Position numbers and translations under genes: made by a program | Shown: positions 6,148 through 13,499 of the stretch, in pieces | Layout: every line of letters begins with the position of its first letter | Numbering within the stretch: the stretch's first letter is position 1 | Notes under the pieces: generated by a model | The model's database searches: none | What the model was told of the DNA's origin: nothing | Seen by the model: only the letters and a program-made list of their open reading frames with translations | DNA from: Brytella acorum | Lineage (GTDB): Bacteria > Pseudomonadota > Alphaproteobacteria > Acetobacterales > Acetobacteraceae | NCBI RefSeq assembly: GCF_029309905.1 | Contig: NZ_JARBJP010000012.1 | Location: forward strand, 1-51,128 | Direction: 5' to 3' | Length of the DNA stretch: 51,128 nucleotides

Positions 6148-8211
6148 ATGAACCGGGATGATGAGACCGGCTTCCGTCCCCAACCGGGGCGCATCCGCTC
6201 CAAAGGGACGGCGGGCAGGCCGCGCCTCAGCTTCCTGTCCGCCGTCCGCAAGCAGGTCCGGGCGCAGTCCCTGGCCCCTTCCGGCAAGGGGAAAGGATCG
6301 TCGCCTTCATCGCCCCGGCATCCCGGCCGGGCGGCGCCGTCTCGCCGTGGCATTGGACGTGGGAGGGGCGCGTCCTTCGCGCGGGCCAGGAGCCTGTCGG
6401 GATGGAAGCACCGGCAGCCCGGCGCCCGCCGCGTGACCGTCAAGGCGCGCATCGTCCGCCATGCCGGCAAGGGCGGCGGGGCCGCCGCCCATCTGCGCTA
6501 CATCCAGCGCGACGGAACCTCCCGCGACGGCGCGCGTGGAATCCTCTACGGCGCGGAGACCGACCGTGCCGACGCCCCGGCGTTCCTCGAACGCGGGACC
6601 GACGACCGGCATCAGTTCCGCATGATCGTCTCGCCCGAGGACGCCGACCGGATGTCGGACCTGACCGGCTTCACGCGCGACCTGATGCGGCAGATGGAGG
6701 CCGACCTCGGCACGAAGCTCGATTGGGTTGCCGTCAACCACCACAACACCGCCCATCCCCACGTCCATGTCGTCGTCAACGGCCGCGACGATCTCGGCGA
6801 GAATCTGGTCATCGACGGGACGTATATCGGCCAGGGCATCCGCGAGCGCGCCTCCGAACTGGCGACGCTGGAACTCGGCCCCGTCACCGAGATCGAGCAG
6901 CGCCGCAAGCTGGAGGCGGAGGTGAGCCAGGACCGCTTCACGCGGCTGGATCGCGCCCTGCTGGAGCAGGCGCAAGACGGGATGATCGACATGCGGCCGG
7001 GCGTGGACATGGCCGCAGGGAATGGCGTGGATCGGAGCCTGCGCCTGTCCCGTCTGGCGAAGCTGGAGCGCATGGGGCTGGCCAGCCAGACCGAACCCGG
7101 ACGATGGGAACTGGACGAGCACCTGGAGGATCGCCTCCGCGCCCTGGGCGAGCAGGGCGACATCACGAAGCAGATGCACCGGGCCTTGAAGGCGCGCGGC
7201 CCCGATCAGGTTCGCGACCCCGGCAGCTTCCGCCTTCACGGCGAGACGCCGGACGCGCCGATCGTCGGGCGGCTGATCGACCGGCACCTGACCGACGAAC
7301 TGGGCGAGAAGCTGTCGCTCGTGGTCGATGGCATCGACGGGCGCGTGCATCACGTCCCCGGCTTCGATCCCGCCCAGGTGGCGGACATTCGTAACGGCGC
7401 GATCGTGGCGATCGGCTCCGCAAGGGAACGCGGTCCCCGGCCGTCCGACCGCGCGATCCTCGCCCATGCCGAGGATGGGCTTTATCGTGTCTCCGCGCAT
7501 CTGGAACGGATGCGGCTGGAGCCGTGGACGGTAAAGGGAGATCCCGAGGAACTGATGAAGGGCTATGTCCGCCGCCTGGAGGCGCTGCGCCGGGGCGGGA
7601 TCGTGGAGCGGCAGGACGCCGATCGCTGGCGCCTCCCGGAGGACTTCCAGCAGCGCGCCGCCGCCTATGACGCGGCACGGTCGCCCAAGGCCACGATCCG
7701 CCTTCTGTCGTCCCTGGACCTGGAGGCGCAGATCGGATCGGACGGGGCGACGTGGCTGGACCGCAGGCTGGTCGCCGGGCGCGACGGCGACCGCGACCGC
7801 GCGGAGGCGGGGTTCGGGCGCGAGGTCGGCGAGGCTATGAGCCGCCGTCAGGACCGGCTCATGGAGCGCGGCGATGCCGTCCGCGACCCAGACGGCGCGA
7901 TCCGCTACCGTCGCAACCTGCTGGCGACGCTGGAAGCGCGCGAGGTGGAGCACGTCGGGCAGGCGATGGCGGAGCGCAAGGGCCTGTCATGGCATCGCAT
8001 GGGGCCGTTCGAGAGTGTGTCCGGCACGCTGTCCGGCCCCGTCCATCTCGCCAGCGCCAGCTATGCCCTGATCGAGAACGCCCATGAGTTCGCGCTGGTG
8101 CCTTGGCGCCCGGAGATCGGCAGGCATCGCCAGAAGGACATCACGATGTCCATGAGCGAGGACGGCGCACTTTCCTGGGAGATCGGCCGATCGCGCGGGC
8201 TGGGGCTGTAG
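6148..8211 (+). CDS. Relaxase/mobilization nuclease, DUF3363 family (VirD2-like), intact
   Basis: 687 residues from ATG 6148 after GGAGGG. A basic N-terminus of about 95 residues leads to HLRYIQRDG (likely catalytic Tyr118) and to the three-histidine metal site HPHVHVVVNGR (His203, 205, 207). The rest, with FTRLDRALLEQ and RLLSSLDLEAQIGSDGATWLDR, is the DUF3363 region. It should nick oriT, stay covalently bound to the 5' end and pilot the strand to the TraG coupling protein. A second, N-terminally truncated paralogue lies at 46067-47683 and shares the same blocks. Confidence 0.93.
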   Translation: MNRDDETGFRPQPGRIRSKGTAGRPRLSFLSAVRKQVRAQSLAPSGKGKGSSPSSPRHPGRAAPSRRGIGRGRGASFARARSLSGWKHRQPGARRVTVKARIVRHAGKGGGAAAHLRYIQRDGTSRDGARGILYGAETDRADAPAFLERGTDDRHQFRMIVSPEDADRMSDLTGFTRDLMRQMEADLGTKLDWVAVNHHNTAHPHVHVVVNGRDDLGENLVIDGTYIGQGIRERASELATLELGPVTEIEQRRKLEAEVSQDRFTRLDRALLEQAQDGMIDMRPGVDMAAGNGVDRSLRLSRLAKLERMGLASQTEPGRWELDEHLEDRLRALGEQGDITKQMHRALKARGPDQVRDPGSFRLHGETPDAPIVGRLIDRHLTDELGEKLSLVVDGIDGRVHHVPGFDPAQVADIRNGAIVAIGSARERGPRPSDRAILAHAEDGLYRVSAHLERMRLEPWTVKGDPEELMKGYVRRLEALRRGGIVERQDADRWRLPEDFQQRAAAYDAARSPKATIRLLSSLDLEAQIGSDGATWLDRRLVAGRDGDRDRAEAGFGREVGEAMSRRQDRLMERGDAVRDPDGAIRYRRNLLATLEAREVEHVGQAMAERKGLSWHRMGPFESVSGTLSGPVHLASASYALIENAHEFALVPWRPEIGRHRQKDITMSMSEDGALSWEIGRSRGLGL

Positions 8212-8329
8212 GGCATCTTTCCGATTTCCCGCCGCCCACCGTCGTTTCTTCGATCGCTCCGCGACCGGGCTTGTTGGGCGGCGCGGCAATGCCACGTTGC
8301 GTCCCGGACCTGTATTCCGGGAGGAAGCG

Positions 8330-8794
8330 ATGGCCGTCCGGCGGCGCATGAACGTGTATTTCGAGAGCGATCTGCTGAAGCAGGTCGCGCTTCTGGCCGC
8401 GCGGCAGAAGGTCTCGCAATCCGCCGTGATCGAGATGGCCGTGCGGTCGTTCCTCACCGGCGACATCGCCGGGCAGCAGGAAGCGGCGCTGATCCGCCGG
8501 CTGGACCATCTCTCCCGCCAGATGGACGGGCTGGACGAGGATCTGTCCGTCATGGGCGAGACGCTGGCGCTCTATGTGCGGGCCTGGATGAACGCCCAGC
8601 TTCCCCTGCCGCCCGACGCCCAGGAGGCCGCCAAAGCGCGCGGGCGCGAGCGGTATCAGAACTTCCTCGCCATCCTGCTGCGCCATCTCGCCACCGGAGA
8701 CCGCTTCCTCAAGGAACGCTCCCGTGACATCGCCGCCGTGCGGGAACAGCGGGCGGTGGATGCCAATGGGGCGGGGGAATCGTCGGTTGGGTGA
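8330..8794 (+). CDS. Ribbon-helix-helix (CopG-like) conjugation protein
   Basis: 154 residues; ATG 8330 follows GGGAGGA. The N-terminus RRRMNVYFESDLLKQVALLAARQKVSQSAVIEMAVRSFL is an RHH/CopG DNA-binding fold: short beta strand, then two helices. The remainder is helical and charged. In related elements such a gene lies between the DUF3363 relaxase and traG and is thought to be a relaxosome accessory factor or regulator. Here traG does not follow; the module is cut and a foreign-looking cassette begins. Confidence 0.8.
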   Translation: MAVRRRMNVYFESDLLKQVALLAARQKVSQSAVIEMAVRSFLTGDIAGQQEAALIRRLDHLSRQMDGLDEDLSVMGETLALYVRAWMNAQLPLPPDAQEAAKARGRERYQNFLAILLRHLATGDRFLKERSRDIAAVREQRAVDANGAGESSVG

Positions 8795-9155
8795 TCTGCC
8801 CCGATACCCCGTCTTGCGTGATCGTCCCGTGCGAGGCATGCTTCCGCTGTAACGTCCGAGATGGGACGGGGGGGGGGCGGAATGTCTGCTGATGGAAGCA
8901 GTAAGCAAGAAGCTGCCATTCACCTGCATGATGCTTGGGACCGTCATGCGCCCATCCAAGCCGTTCAACTGAGAAATTAGCGCGCCTATGAGCGGGCATT
9001 CTACTCTTGACGTGGTCTGAGACATTGCCGCCATTCCCCGGCCTTAATTGATACGGCGGGTTTCAGCCAGACACCGGACGTTCGGAAAAACAGCATGCGG
9101 CCGCGATTGACTCACCGGAACGCTGCGCGCTAGCCTATTCCCTTAAGGGGTAATG
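8795..9155. other. Intergenic boundary region
   Basis: About 360 bp without a credible gene between the mobilization module and the HEPN cassette. It contains a run of ten G (8868-8877) and shifts from GC-rich to more even composition. In homologous modules traG would begin here, so a module boundary or deletion end probably lies in this stretch. Confidence 0.4.
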
Positions 9156-9677
9156 ATGGGAACAAAAATACATCTGCGCGCTGGCGAGGTTGAGCTCTCG
9201 CTTGAGACGGAAAGTCCGCTGGCGGTTTCCGATATCAAAGAATTCATCTCACAGATTCAGGAGCTTGCCCAATCACTAGTGCCTGAGTTCGACGACACCG
9301 CGCCACTTGCACCGCCCGATGGGTCGAATGGCACGGGCAGCAGCACTACCGCGCCTCTTCTGCTAGAACACTCAAACCCACAGCTTCACGTTAACAGCGT
9401 TGCGGACCGCCTTTCGGCTAAGAGTGGTCCTGAACTCGTGATAGCGGCAGCCGCCTATTTGCAGATAGTAGAGGGCAAGCAAAGCTTCACTCGCAAAGAG
9501 CTACTTGAGGCTATGAAGTCAGCAACTAGCCACTATAATCAAAACATTGGGTCTAATTTGAGCGCGGCCCTGAAGTCGCTTAGCGCGAGCAAGCTGAACC
9601 AACTCAATAATGGCACATACGCGCTCAAGTCAAATGAACTTGCGGCCTTGAGATCGCAAATTGCTAAGCAAGGCTGA
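9156..9677 (+). CDS. Hypothetical protein, C-terminal winged-helix-like domain; first gene of HEPN cassette
   Basis: 173 residues from ATG 9156 (ATG 9153 also possible; AAGGGG at 9145-9150 fits 9156 better). The N-terminal 50 residues (KIHLRAGEVELSLETESPL... IQELAQSL) are beta strand plus helix; a low-complexity G/S/T-rich linker follows; the last 90 residues (KQSFTRKELLEAMKSATSHY, NLSAALKSLSASKLNQLNNGTYAL) look like a winged helix. No named family is recognised. Codon choice is less GC-biased than in the neighbours, suggesting transfer. Its end overlaps the HEPN gene by 17 nt, so the two are coupled and probably work together. Confidence 0.7.
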   Translation: MGTKIHLRAGEVELSLETESPLAVSDIKEFISQIQELAQSLVPEFDDTAPLAPPDGSNGTGSSTTAPLLLEHSNPQLHVNSVADRLSAKSGPELVIAAAAYLQIVEGKQSFTRKELLEAMKSATSHYNQNIGSNLSAALKSLSASKLNQLNNGTYALKSNELAALRSQIAKQG

Positions 9678-10389
9678 TCTCAAGCAATGGCTTCACAAGG
9701 AACTCAAGCAGCTTGATAGGCTGCTATTGATCCTCGCGACGTTTGACACACCTACGAAGCTCGCCGGTATACGGGAGCGCGCGGTCGAAGCTGGGTTGAA
9801 GATCGGCAAGACTTGGAACCCTTCCGCCTCACTGAGCAAGAGTAAAGGGCTCGCTATTCATGTGCCGGAGGGGTGGGAGATCACGGAGTCAGGCAAGGCA
9901 TATCTCCGTAACCTGGGCGTCACATCGCTTAGCCCAGCCGCGATGCAAGTCGCGACAGACCTTCGGGCTCACCTAGACAAGATAATCAACCCAAATACGC
10001 GCACGTTTGTGGAAGAAGCGATCAAGTGCCACGAGAGTGCCTTGTATCGCTCGGCTATTGTCATGTCGTGGCTCGCCGCTGTCGATGTTCTGCATAGAGT
10101 CGTAGCCGGCGAATACCTTGCGGTCTTCAACGTCTCCGCGAAGTCCGTGGACGCGAAGTGGAAAGACGCTGTCAATGAGGATGGTGTTGGCCGCATGGGC
10201 GAGGAAAAGTTTCTTGAGCGATGCGCCGCAATCGGCGTTCTAGGCAAGAATCAAAAGGATGAGTTGCTCAAGGGCCTCAAGCTACGAAATGGCTGCGGCC
10301 ATCCGAATAGCCTGAAGGTCGGCCCGAACGCGGTAGCAAATCATATTGAGATACTTCTGCTCAACGTCTTCGAGCCATTTCAGGTGTGA
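9661..10389 (+). CDS. Winged-helix plus HEPN-like protein with Rx4H motif
   Basis: 242 residues from TTG 9661, overlapping the previous gene; no ATG in a good position is seen. Residues about 20-85 (LILATFDTPTKLAGIRERAVEAG... WEITESGKAYL) resemble a winged helix. Residues about 105-242 are helical and carry SALYRSAIVMSWLAAVDVLHRVV, then LRNGCGHP with Arg209-x4-His214, the Rx4-6H motif of HEPN ribonucleases. HEPN domains act as toxins or effectors in many defence and toxin-antitoxin systems. The activity is inferred from the motif only; an inactive DUF4145-like HEPN is an alternative. Confidence 0.65.
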   Translation: MLSKADLKQWLHKELKQLDRLLLILATFDTPTKLAGIRERAVEAGLKIGKTWNPSASLSKSKGLAIHVPEGWEITESGKAYLRNLGVTSLSPAAMQVATDLRAHLDKIINPNTRTFVEEAIKCHESALYRSAIVMSWLAAVDVLHRVVAGEYLAVFNVSAKSVDAKWKDAVNEDGVGRMGEEKFLERCAAIGVLGKNQKDELLKGLKLRNGCGHPNSLKVGPNAVANHIEILLLNVFEPFQV

Positions 10390-10790
10390 AAAGGGCGGTG
10401 GGGCGAGCTAGGCTTGGCAACCACGCTATCGAAGATGGAGCCTTCCAACTCGTCCAGTTCCATACCCGCCGGGATGGTAGGCTCTTTCCTGTCACGACTA
10501 TCTTGAGTCCCCTCGACAAACGGGTTTCGCCGCTGTGGTGCCGGGCGTCAAACTGAGGTGAGGCAAAGTATGAACGATCGTACTGTTCATCGAGATGCCG
10601 GCTCAAATCGGACGTGTCGCTCTCCACCATCCATGACAGCATGTCGGGTCCTCTGGCACACCTCCAACTACCATGAAGCGGATTATCGGAAGTTGGGAGC
10701 TGCTGGGTTCGAAGACGGCGACAATTGACGCGTAGCCTACCCGCGGCTTTCAAACTTACGAATGACCTGTTCGCGGGCGGAAGCGGAAGC
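10390..10790. other. Intergenic region, possible coding remnant
   Basis: About 400 bp between the HEPN gene and the convergent LysR gene. Several reverse-strand fragments read like protein (for example MELDELEGSIFDS at about 10400-10460 and a different frame upstream), but no start, length or family signature supports an intact gene. I take it as either non-coding or a decayed remnant. Confidence 0.35.
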
Positions 10791-11795
10791 TCAAGGAGAG
10801 GCGTGATCTCTGCGCGCCAGACGCAACAGCGTGGTCAGCGGCGGACTGACATTGTAGCGCGACCAGACCGCCAGGAAGCGCAACGCCACAGGCTCGATGC
10901 CCACAGGTCTAAACACCAACCCCTCGATCGTCATCCCCTGCGCGGATTGCGTGGTCAGCGCCACGCCGAGGCCGAGTGTGACGAGGATCATCAGCGTGTC
11001 CCGGCCGATCCGCAGGCTCTCGATCGGCGGCTCGATCCCCGCCGCGTCAAGATGCTGCCGCGCCTGCTCCATCAGTGCGGCGCTGATCCCGTCCGTGCGG
11101 GTCAGGAAGGTCCGCCCGTCGAGATCGGCCCACGAAACGCGCTCCTGTGCCGCCAGGGGATCGTCAACGGGAAGAGCCACGACCATTTCCTCCGTCCAGA
11201 GGGGAAGGCTTTCCAGCGTGTCGTGCAGGGCCGATCCCGCCAGCAGGAGATCAGGCGCGATGAGCACATCCACCTTGCGGGCGCGAACCTCGCCGAGCGC
11301 GTCTTGCGGCGGAGTTTCCTCCGGGCGGAGGATCACGTCCGGCGCGGCCTCCCGGAAAGCGCGCAGGAGCGCCGCGAGAGGCCCGGTGGCGATGGAGGAT
11401 TGCAGGCCCACCTTGAGCATGTCACGGCGGGGATCGCGGCCCGCGTCGGTCGTGCCGACGGCTCGGCCGATATGGGCTAGTGCGGGAGCGACGTGATCGA
11501 GGAAGGCGCGGCCATGCAGGGTCAGGCGCAGGCGCTGATAGCGCCGCCGTTCGAAAAGCTGGACGCCGAGCGTCTCTTCCAGGGTGATGAGGCGGGTGCT
11601 GATGGCGGACTGGCTGACACCCAGCGCCTCGGCCGCGCGGTGGAGGTTCAGATGCTCCGCCACCACGATCGCCTGCACCAGCGCCGGGAGCGGGATATGG
11701 CCGGTCGCCAGAAGTCGGTAGAGGCGGTCGCGTGACAGCGGAGAGGCCGGGGCAGGCGCTGTCCCGCTCTCCGGTGCCGCGTCCTGTTCCGTCAC
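10791..11795 (-). CDS. LysR family transcriptional regulator
   Basis: 334 residues from a GTG at 11795 that overlaps the stop of the upstream membrane-protein gene. The HTH region is ALVQAIVVAEHLNLHRAAEALGVSQSAISTRLITLEETLGVQLFERR, with a 30-residue extension before it rather than the usual start at residue 1-5. The effector domain follows (MLKVGLQSSIATGPLAALLRAF... LGLGVALT). As last gene of a leftward group after the TonB receptor and PepSY genes, it may respond to the siderophore or iron; target genes are unknown. Confidence 0.88.
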   Translation of the reverse strand: MTEQDAAPESGTAPAPASPLSRDRLYRLLATGHIPLPALVQAIVVAEHLNLHRAAEALGVSQSAISTRLITLEETLGVQLFERRRYQRLRLTLHGRAFLDHVAPALAHIGRAVGTTDAGRDPRRDMLKVGLQSSIATGPLAALLRAFREAAPDVILRPEETPPQDALGEVRARKVDVLIAPDLLLAGSALHDTLESLPLWTEEMVVALPVDDPLAAQERVSWADLDGRTFLTRTDGISAALMEQARQHLDAAGIEPPIESLRIGRDTLMILVTLGLGVALTTQSAQGMTIEGLVFRPVGIEPVALRFLAVWSRYNVSPPLTTLLRLARRDHASP

Positions 11796-12049
11796 TCCGG
11801 ACGCTCCGCCGTCGGGAAATGCCGTGAGATCGGCAACAGGAAGAATGCCCGCGCGACGTAGAAGCCCGTCACGACGATGGGGATGGACAGCGCGCCCCAG
11901 GACAGGGCGAGCCACACGCCATGTTGACCGAGCAGCGCCGAGAGCAACCCGAACAGCGTCAGCACGCCCAGCGCGATCGGCCAGGGCCAGACGGCGACGG
12001 GCCGCCGCGCGCCGGGCTGCGGAACCGGATCGGAAGGCATCGCGTTCAT
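11792..12049 (-). CDS. Small inner-membrane protein of the siderophore-uptake operon
   Basis: 85 residues with two predicted membrane segments (WPWPIALGVLTLFGLLSALLG and LALSWGALSIPIVVTGFYVA) and short polar ends. Proteins of this shape are common beside PepSY and TonB-receptor genes in Proteobacteria; function unknown. The end overlaps the LysR start by 4 nt, indicating cotranscription. Confidence 0.7.
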   Translation of the reverse strand: MNAMPSDPVPQPGARRPVAVWPWPIALGVLTLFGLLSALLGQHGVWLALSWGALSIPIVVTGFYVARAFFLLPISRHFPTAERPE

Positions 12050-12067
12050 CGCGCGGCCTCGCGGTTC

Positions 12068-12256
12068 TCACCGTTCCACATCACGGCGTTGCAGGCCCAC
12101 CTCACGCATCTTGCAGGGGCACATCACGCATCTTGCATGGGGGCGCATCACGAATTTGGCATGGGTTTGGGCTGTAACCATCTGGCGGCACGTCGTTTTT
12201 CGGCTTCGGTTCCGGGTGGCTCGCGTGGCGGCGGGCGCGGGAAAGGCGGCGGTCAT
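12068..12256 (-). CDS. Small ORF coupled to the PepSY gene, spanning degenerate tandem repeats
   Basis: 62 codons, start overlapping the PepSY stop as ATGA, a coupling typical of real genes. The first 25 residues (MTAAFPAPAATRATRNRSRK) are unremarkable; the rest repeats H-A-K/R-x-V-M-x-P-like units because the DNA below it is a degenerate 21-24-bp tandem repeat. It may be a truncated membrane-protein gene whose 3' part was replaced by repeats, or a chance frame. No family recognised. Confidence 0.3.
   Translation of the reverse strand: MTAAFPAPAATRATRNRSRKTTCRQMVTAQTHAKFVMRPHARCVMCPCKMREVGLQRRDVER
12078..12165. repeat. Degenerate tandem repeat, about four 21-24-bp units
   Basis: On the + strand the motif CAYSTCACG followed by a TTGCA/TTGGCA box and a G-run recurs with TCACG at 12081, 12102, 12124 and 12148 (spacing 21, 22, 24). 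The second and third units share TCACGCATCTTGCA exactly. It fills the junction between the PepSY gene and the small membrane gene. Confidence 0.6.
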
Positions 12257-13491
12257 CGGGCAGCCTCCCCTGCCGCGTGAGGCGATGGGGCCGCTTCGGG
12301 CGTGTCGTCCAGTTCGTAGCCGATGGCGCGGAGGCGGGTATCGGTGGCGATCTTCCGCTTGCCGGCCCAGAGCACCACGCCGTTGACCAGGACGGCGATC
12401 ACGACCAGATCGAGCAGTGCCCACAGCACCTTGAGCGGCATCCCGCCGTAGTCGCCGAAATGCAGCGGGCGGGAGATTTCGAGGAAGCGCAGATACCACG
12501 GCATGGGATAGGCACCGGTCAGTTTGCCCGTTCGGGCATCCACCAGGACCGGCGTGAACAACCGCCCGCGCAGCGGCGAAGCACCATGGGTCCAGAGCAG
12601 GTAATGAACCGGGCTGCCGAACTCCGAGCCGGGGAAAAACAGCCCCGTCACGACGTTGCCGGGCGCTGCCTTGGCCGCCGTATCGAAGGCCGCCTGTACG
12701 GAGGAGAGGTGCTCCTGCGAGACGACCGGTAAAGCGGCATAGGGCTTGAGGATCTGGCGAACATCGGTGATGCGCCACAATCCGAACAGCGGGGTCTGCA
12801 ATTCGTTGACGAAGCCTGTGAAGCCGACCACCAGCGCCCAGACCAGCGTGACGGCGCCCAGCAGATTGTGCAGGTCCAGCCATGTCAGGCGCGCGGCCCG
12901 GTCCCGCCGCACCGACCCGAAGGGCAGCCGTTTCATGAAGCGGCCGTAGAGGACCGTACCGGAGACGAGCGAGGCGACGAACAGCACGCCCATGGCCCCT
13001 ATGAACAGCGCGCCGGGCAGGCCAGCGAACAGGTTCATGTGCAATGTCATGGCCGTATCAAGAACGATCTCGGCCCAACCACGAGGCTTTTCAGCCGGTG
13101 GAGATTGTTTGACCACTTTTGCGCTGCGGGCGTCGAACTTGATCCAATGGCTGGCGTGGTGCTCGGGATGCTCCTCTTCATCCCGAACAGCTTCCCAACT
13201 CGGCGCCATCGAGATCAGCACCGCCGGTTCGTCGTCATCAAGAGAAACGCCCGTGACGATCTGACCCGGATAGAGCGCGCGTGCCTTTGCGACGATCGCA
13301 TCGAGGCTGGCACTCGGCGTACCGGGCGGCAATACCTCGTATGGCGGATCATCGTCGATGAAGGTGTCCCAAATCTGCTCGGAGAACAGCATCGGAAGGC
13401 CGGTCATGCACACGACCAGCAGGAATAGCGTGCAGATCAGGCTCGTCCATTTATGGACGACGAACCAGCGACGAAGAGCGGTGGTGGTCAT
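12253..13491 (-). CDS. PepSY-associated transmembrane protein (siderophore-iron reductase-like)
   Basis: 412 residues from ATG 13491; it starts 8 bp after the receptor stop. Family features: ALRRWFVVHKWTSLICTLFLLVVCMTGLPM as first membrane span, a periplasmic PepSY-type region, TMTLHMNLFAGLPGALFIGAMGVLFVAS as second, LTWLDLHNLLGAVTLVWALVVGFTGFVNEL as third, and a last span near the C-terminus (VLWALLDLVVIAVLVNGVVLW). Conserved histidines in the spans could bind heme. Proteins of this type beside TonB receptors are thought to help reduce or release iron from siderophores at the inner membrane; role here inferred from context. Confidence 0.85.
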   Translation of the reverse strand: MTTTALRRWFVVHKWTSLICTLFLLVVCMTGLPMLFSEQIWDTFIDDDPPYEVLPPGTPSASLDAIVAKARALYPGQIVTGVSLDDDEPAVLISMAPSWEAVRDEEEHPEHHASHWIKFDARSAKVVKQSPPAEKPRGWAEIVLDTAMTLHMNLFAGLPGALFIGAMGVLFVASLVSGTVLYGRFMKRLPFGSVRRDRAARLTWLDLHNLLGAVTLVWALVVGFTGFVNELQTPLFGLWRITDVRQILKPYAALPVVSQEHLSSVQAAFDTAAKAAPGNVVTGLFFPGSEFGSPVHYLLWTHGASPLRGRLFTPVLVDARTGKLTGAYPMPWYLRFLEISRPLHFGDYGGMPLKVLWALLDLVVIAVLVNGVVLWAGKRKIATDTRLRAIGYELDDTPEAAPSPHAAGEAAR

Positions 13492-13499
13492 GGCGCTCG

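Noticed and set aside
6307-7953. Very long open frame antisense to the relaxase
   Set aside because: It mirrors the high-GC codon structure of a gene with clear motifs on the other strand; no domain is recognisable. The same holds for the antisense frames at 46049-47374 and 40732-41877.
8868-8877. Run of ten G
   Set aside because: A homopolymer with no paired structure or gene; probably neutral or a sequencing-prone site.
10390-10790. Gene on the reverse strand between HEPN and LysR genes
   Set aside because: Protein-like fragments occur in different frames with no start or family signature; listed only as a possible remnant.
12068-12165. CRISPR-like repeat array
   Set aside because: Units are adjacent and degenerate with no unique spacers, so this is a tandem repeat, not CRISPR.
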